A DNA stretch of 64,000 bases from Lewinellaceae bacterium. GTDB lineage: Bacteria; Bacteroidota; Bacteroidia; Chitinophagales; Saprospiraceae. Of this stretch, positions 60,880 to 64,000 are shown piece after piece (the stretch's first letter is position 1; the number at the start of each line of letters is the position of its first letter). The notes below the pieces were generated by a model. That model did not search any database, was not told where the DNA came from, and saw only the letters and a program-made list of their open reading frames with translations. The stretch is from positions 62,001 to 126,000 of the forward strand of contig JACJYC010000003.1 of the NCBI GenBank assembly GCA_020636325.1, written 5' to 3'. A program made the position numbers and the translations under genes.

Positions 60880-62853
60880 ATGGTTAACCGCATTTTTTAC
60901 CGGTTTCCAGGCATGGAAATCTTCTTTTCTTTTTTGGTTGTTTTTGGCGCCTCCCCTTCAAGCGCGCAACCTGAAGTCACAGCCTGGGGCAACCTGGAGG
61001 GCATCCGGGTAGAAGGGCAATTGCTGGAATTCGAGACCAGTTTTCGGGTGGTGGGCGCCGATTGGACCAGGGTTGCCGCCACCGGAAAGGAGCGGCAATC
61101 GCCCCGTTTTTCCCGCGAAAACAACATTCCGACGGTGGAAACCCGGATCGACAGCCTGTTTTTCAAGGCGACCTTTGAGGACAACGGGCCGGGCGCCGCG
61201 ACCGTCAACGCGGAATTCCGCTCCCGCGCCGATACCAGTCTGGCCGGCGTATATTTCTGCATACGGGTGCCCGCCGATGAATTTGCGGGCGCCAGGCTGG
61301 ATGTGATCGATCCGGCTCCGATGACGCTGGAAGGGCCTCCCCCGCCCGGCCTCAACGAGTACCTGCGCATGCCCGGCAACGGGGTTCGCATCAGGGCCGG
61401 CCAACGCTGGCTGGAGGTAAACCTGCCCGAAACCGGGGTGATCCTGGTGAAAGGGGAGACGGAAGCGGACAGGGATTATTACGCCGTGTACGTTCCCTTG
61501 GCCGGCGGCAAGCTGTTCAAGGGGATGATCTCCAATAAGCGATTCACCGTCAGGACCGGCGGCGAGATCGACAAGACGCCGGTTGCCGTCTCCATCGACC
61601 CCCTGCGGCCCGGTCGGGTCTGGGACGGGCTCGGCGGCAATTTCAGGATCCAGAATGTGAAGGTGGACCCGCCTGTTATCGATTATTGCCTCAACAACCT
61701 GACCGTCAAATGGGGGCGCACCGATATGCCGTGGATGCTCTGGCAACCGTCGGATACCATCAACCCCATCGCAGAGGCCAGGAAAGGCAACCTGCACGAG
61801 CGGGTGAAAATGGCGATGGAGATGGCGCAGAAACTGCACCGACGCGGCATGCCCGTGATCCTGTCGGCCTGGTTCCCGCCGCAGTGGGCGATTGTCGGGA
61901 AAAAGGTTTTCGGCCGCGGCCCGGACGGGCAATTCGGCAACCCGCTGGATACCGCCAAAACCCAGGAGATCTACGCTTCTATTACGGACTACATCCTCTA
62001 TCTGAAAGAAACCTACGGTGTAGAGATCGACATGTTCTCGTTCAACGAATCGGACCTGGGCATCGATGTGCGGCAAACCGACGAAGAGCACCTGCAGCTG
62101 ATCAAAGGCCTGGGCGCTTACTTCAAATCCAGGGGGTTGAAGACCAAATTGCTGCTGGGCGATACGGCCGACGCCAACGGCTACGACTTCATCAATAAAA
62201 CCATGGACGATCCGGATGCCTGGCCTTTTGTGGGAGCCATCTCCTTCCACTCCTGGCGCGGTTGGGCGGATGCGACCCTGCAAAAATGGGCCGACGCCGC
62301 TGCGCGCATGAAGCTTCCGCTGCTGGTGGGCGAGGGAAGCATCGACGCCGGGGCATGGCGTTACCCCAATATTTTCCAGGAACCATCCTACGCCATGGAT
62401 GAGATCGGGCTGTACATTCGCATCCTGAATATCTGCCAGCCGGCTTCAATTCTGCAATGGCAACTGACCTCAGATTATTCGGTGCTGGCCGGCGGCGGCG
62501 TGTTCCGGAATGACAGCGAACCCCTCCACCCTACCCAGCGGTTCTGGAACCTGAAACAACTGGCCGGGGCCCCAACCGGCTTAAAAGCTATACCAGCGAA
62601 ATGCGCAAACAAAAACATCAGTTGCGCAGCCATGGGGGACAGCGAGAAAGGCGTATATGTGGTGCATATCGTCAACGACGGGGCGACCCGGGAGACGACG
62701 ATCAGCGGATTTCCGAAAGGCGTGAAACGGGTGAAGGTCTTTGTGACGGATGAAAAACGGGCGATGGAAGAAGGTAAAAAACTGAAGGTGGAAAACGGGA
62801 GCGTGACGCTGCCGGTGGATTCGCGGAGCTTTGTGACTTTGATCGGGGAGTAG
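60880..62853 (+). CDS. GH30-like glycoside hydrolase (clan A TIM barrel), exported
   Basis: 657 aa. A signal peptide (MEIFFSFLVVFGASPSSAQP region; an ATG at 60913 may be the real start) leads to a ~250-residue beta domain. The barrel follows from RVWDGLGGNFR, with MPVILSAWFPPQWAIVG, the acid/base Glu390 in MFSFNESDLGIDV and the nucleophile Glu485 in LPLLVGEGSIDAG. AISFHSWRGWA and ILQWQLTSDYSVLAGGG are further barrel strands. A C-terminal beta domain ends the chain. GH30 enzymes remove glucose, xylose or other sugars from glycans; the substrate is not shown. It is divergent from the metalloprotease-like gene. Confidence 0.8.
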   Translation: MVNRIFYRFPGMEIFFSFLVVFGASPSSAQPEVTAWGNLEGIRVEGQLLEFETSFRVVGADWTRVAATGKERQSPRFSRENNIPTVETRIDSLFFKATFEDNGPGAATVNAEFRSRADTSLAGVYFCIRVPADEFAGARLDVIDPAPMTLEGPPPPGLNEYLRMPGNGVRIRAGQRWLEVNLPETGVILVKGETEADRDYYAVYVPLAGGKLFKGMISNKRFTVRTGGEIDKTPVAVSIDPLRPGRVWDGLGGNFRIQNVKVDPPVIDYCLNNLTVKWGRTDMPWMLWQPSDTINPIAEARKGNLHERVKMAMEMAQKLHRRGMPVILSAWFPPQWAIVGKKVFGRGPDGQFGNPLDTAKTQEIYASITDYILYLKETYGVEIDMFSFNESDLGIDVRQTDEEHLQLIKGLGAYFKSRGLKTKLLLGDTADANGYDFINKTMDDPDAWPFVGAISFHSWRGWADATLQKWADAAARMKLPLLVGEGSIDAGAWRYPNIFQEPSYAMDEIGLYIRILNICQPASILQWQLTSDYSVLAGGGVFRNDSEPLHPTQRFWNLKQLAGAPTGLKAIPAKCANKNISCAAMGDSEKGVYVVHIVNDGATRETTISGFPKGVKRVKVFVTDEKRAMEEGKKLKVENGSVTLPVDSRSFVTLIGE

Positions 62854-62866
62854 GAAATCTGTTAAT

Positions 62867-62990
62867 TGATTCGATTGTTCGATTGATTCGCCACGCCGCG
62901 GCGTGGTCGATTCTTCGATTCCTCGATTCCTCGATTCCTCGATTCCTCGATTCTTCGATTCCTCGATTCCTCGATTCCTCGATTCCTCAA
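62867..62990. repeat. 16-bp palindrome with octamer microsatellite
   Basis: Perfect palindrome CCACGCCGCGGCGTGG at 62891-62906, identical to 57323-57338, with TTCGATTGATTCG before it and about ten CGATTCCT/CGATTCTT octamers after it (about 62907-62988). Confidence 0.9.
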
Positions 62991-63020
62991 AAGTCAGCAG
63001 GATTGCAGAGGACAATTCAA

Positions 63021-63028
63021 TATCTTTG
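63021..63028 (+). promoter_or_regulatory. -7 element for the lipoprotein gene at the right edge
   Basis: TATCTTTG matches TAnnTTTG about 70 bases before the ATG at 63098. A TTG at 63003-63005 is 15 bases upstream, closer than the usual 19-21. Confidence 0.45.
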
Positions 63029-63097
63029 CAAGTAAGCTGCGGAAGATGGATTTCCGTATGTTGGTTGTCGTTCATTTGCACTTAAATTAAACCTGAC

Positions 63098-64000
63098 ATG
63101 GAGAAATATGCTCTTTCAACCGCATCAAAGGCTTTTGCCCTGTTTGCGTTCATTTTCCTGCTGGGGCTGGCGGCCTGCCAAAAGGATAAACCTGTGATCA
63201 ATCTGGCGGATGATTCGCATGACACGGAGAATTTCCAGTATTTGTTCAACCTGACGCCCCGGCGCATTTCCGACTGCAAGTTCAGCGACCTGCCTACCGG
63301 CGGCTTCGTGCTTGCGGGGGAATACGGCATCAAAAAGGAATTAAAGATTATCCGGCTGGCGGAAAGCAAGGAGGTCCTGGTGGAGACCAACTACGATTAC
63401 TTTACAGCATTGGAAGTCAATTTCAGCTTTGTCAACCATTCGGGAAAGGTATTGACGGGCGGCGCGATGGAGGTGTATACCAAATCCAGACAGGCGCTGT
63501 TGTTGCTGGAAGAGCCTTCTACAGGAGCTGTTTCCTGGCTCAACGGATTCGGCGGAGCAGGGGTTGAAAAAGGTTATGATGCGACGGAGGCTTCCACGGG
63601 CGGCTATTTATTGACCGGTTCTGTGGGCGACAGCATGCTGGTGATCCGGGTGGATGACGAAGGGCAGGAAATCTGGACCAGGCATTACGGGTCGGCATCC
63701 GGAATCTCTTCCCCGGCGCCAAGGGGGATCAAGATCATTGAAGCCGCCGACGGTAATTTCGTTATTTTGATCGAAGAAAGGAACAACATCCTCAATATCC
63801 GGTATCAACTGGCCAAAATCGATCCTGACGGCCATCTGATCTGGCACAAGACCTACGATTTTCCGGTTTATACGGGGGCGCAACCCTATATCATGGAGGC
63901 CTCCGATCAAACGGTGATGCTGGTGACCTCGGTCAACCGAAATGAAGACCCCTTGTCTGACGAGGATATCCTGCTGGCCAAGATAGGCGCCGAGGGTGAA
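63098..64000 (+). CDS. lipoprotein with propeller-like repeats (3' end outside window)
   Basis: 301 residues are visible and the frame is still open at the right edge. The signal peptide ends in a clear lipobox (LLGLAAC). The mature part repeats a pattern of the form GGFVLAGE, GKVLTGGAMEVY, GGYLLTGSVGDSMLVIRVDD, EGQEIWTRHYGS and DGHLIWHKTYDF. This is typical of delta-60/beta-propeller surface lipoproteins of Bacteroidota. The ligand is unknown. Confidence 0.82.
   Translation, partial: MEKYALSTASKAFALFAFIFLLGLAACQKDKPVINLADDSHDTENFQYLFNLTPRRISDCKFSDLPTGGFVLAGEYGIKKELKIIRLAESKEVLVETNYDYFTALEVNFSFVNHSGKVLTGGAMEVYTKSRQALLLLEEPSTGAVSWLNGFGGAGVEKGYDATEASTGGYLLTGSVGDSMLVIRVDDEGQEIWTRHYGSASGISSPAPRGIKIIEAADGNFVILIEERNNILNIRYQLAKIDPDGHLIWHKTYDFPVYTGAQPYIMEASDQTVMLVTSVNRNEDPLSDEDILLAKIGAEGE

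Overview
The window looks like chromosomal DNA of a Bacteroidota bacterium, probably from the Saprospirales/Lewinella side; the phylum is fairly safe, the order is a guess. The evidence is a LytS-like TPR kinase with LytTR regulators, an outer-membrane beta-barrel protein of the porin type, DUF4407 and PepSY-like proteins, many lipoproteins, promoters of the form TTG-N19-21-TAnnTTTG, and leaders that are A-rich without clear Shine-Dalgarno sites. No rRNA, tRNA, CRISPR array, transposase or integrase was seen.

Layout. 1-3004: TPR histidine kinase (cut by the left edge), its LytTR regulator and a small membrane protein. 3192-6116 (minus): engB, an acyltransferase and a DEDDh exonuclease. 6237-6884: outer-membrane barrel. 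6885-7537: repeat-rich spacer. 7538-14078 (minus): a possible operon of a 1194-aa STAND-like/WD40 membrane protein with a degenerate P-loop, a 413-aa protein with a PLD-like remnant and Ig-like repeats, a DUF4407 membrane protein and a SpoU/TrmH RNA methyltransferase. 14266-18434 (plus, divergent): a DUF4157 protein, a secreted protein, a membrane-anchored GH18-like protein and a small membrane protein.

18738-41583 (plus) is the centrepiece: an apparently complete extracellular contractile injection system (eCIS, of the Afp/PVC/MAC kind). In order: DUF4255 (Pvc16-like) tail-terminator protein, an unknown protein, one sheath, two tube-type proteins, DUF5908, a LysM hub protein, VgrG-like spike, PAAR tip, gp25 baseplate, a large baseplate-J protein, a fibre-like protein, a Pvc12-like baseplate protein with two C-terminal helix-hairpin-helix modules, a 1546-aa tape-measure protein with repeated modules, and an AAA+ ATPase. 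Two dispersed-repeat insertions interrupt the operon, one between sheath and tube and one between VgrG and PAAR. The STAND/PLD-like/DUF4407 block and the DUF4157/GH18 block lie directly upstream and are the best candidates for undescribed accessory parts.

41587-50687: DUF1003, a PepSY-like protein, a small basic secreted protein, an alpha/beta hydrolase, a LytTR regulator with a hybrid kinase, an ECF sigma factor, a stand-alone TonB plug lipoprotein and an HtrA/Deg protease. 50843-64000: an orphan coiled-coil protein, a GT-C glycosyltransferase whose start codon and coding region both carry simple repeats, pyrG, a Tat-exported sugar isomerase-like protein, ssb, a lipoprotein with a zinc-metalloprotease-like lipoprotein, a GH30-like glycoside hydrolase, and a lipoprotein cut by the right edge. 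GC-rich palindromes flanked by AT-rich microsatellites recur between genes throughout.
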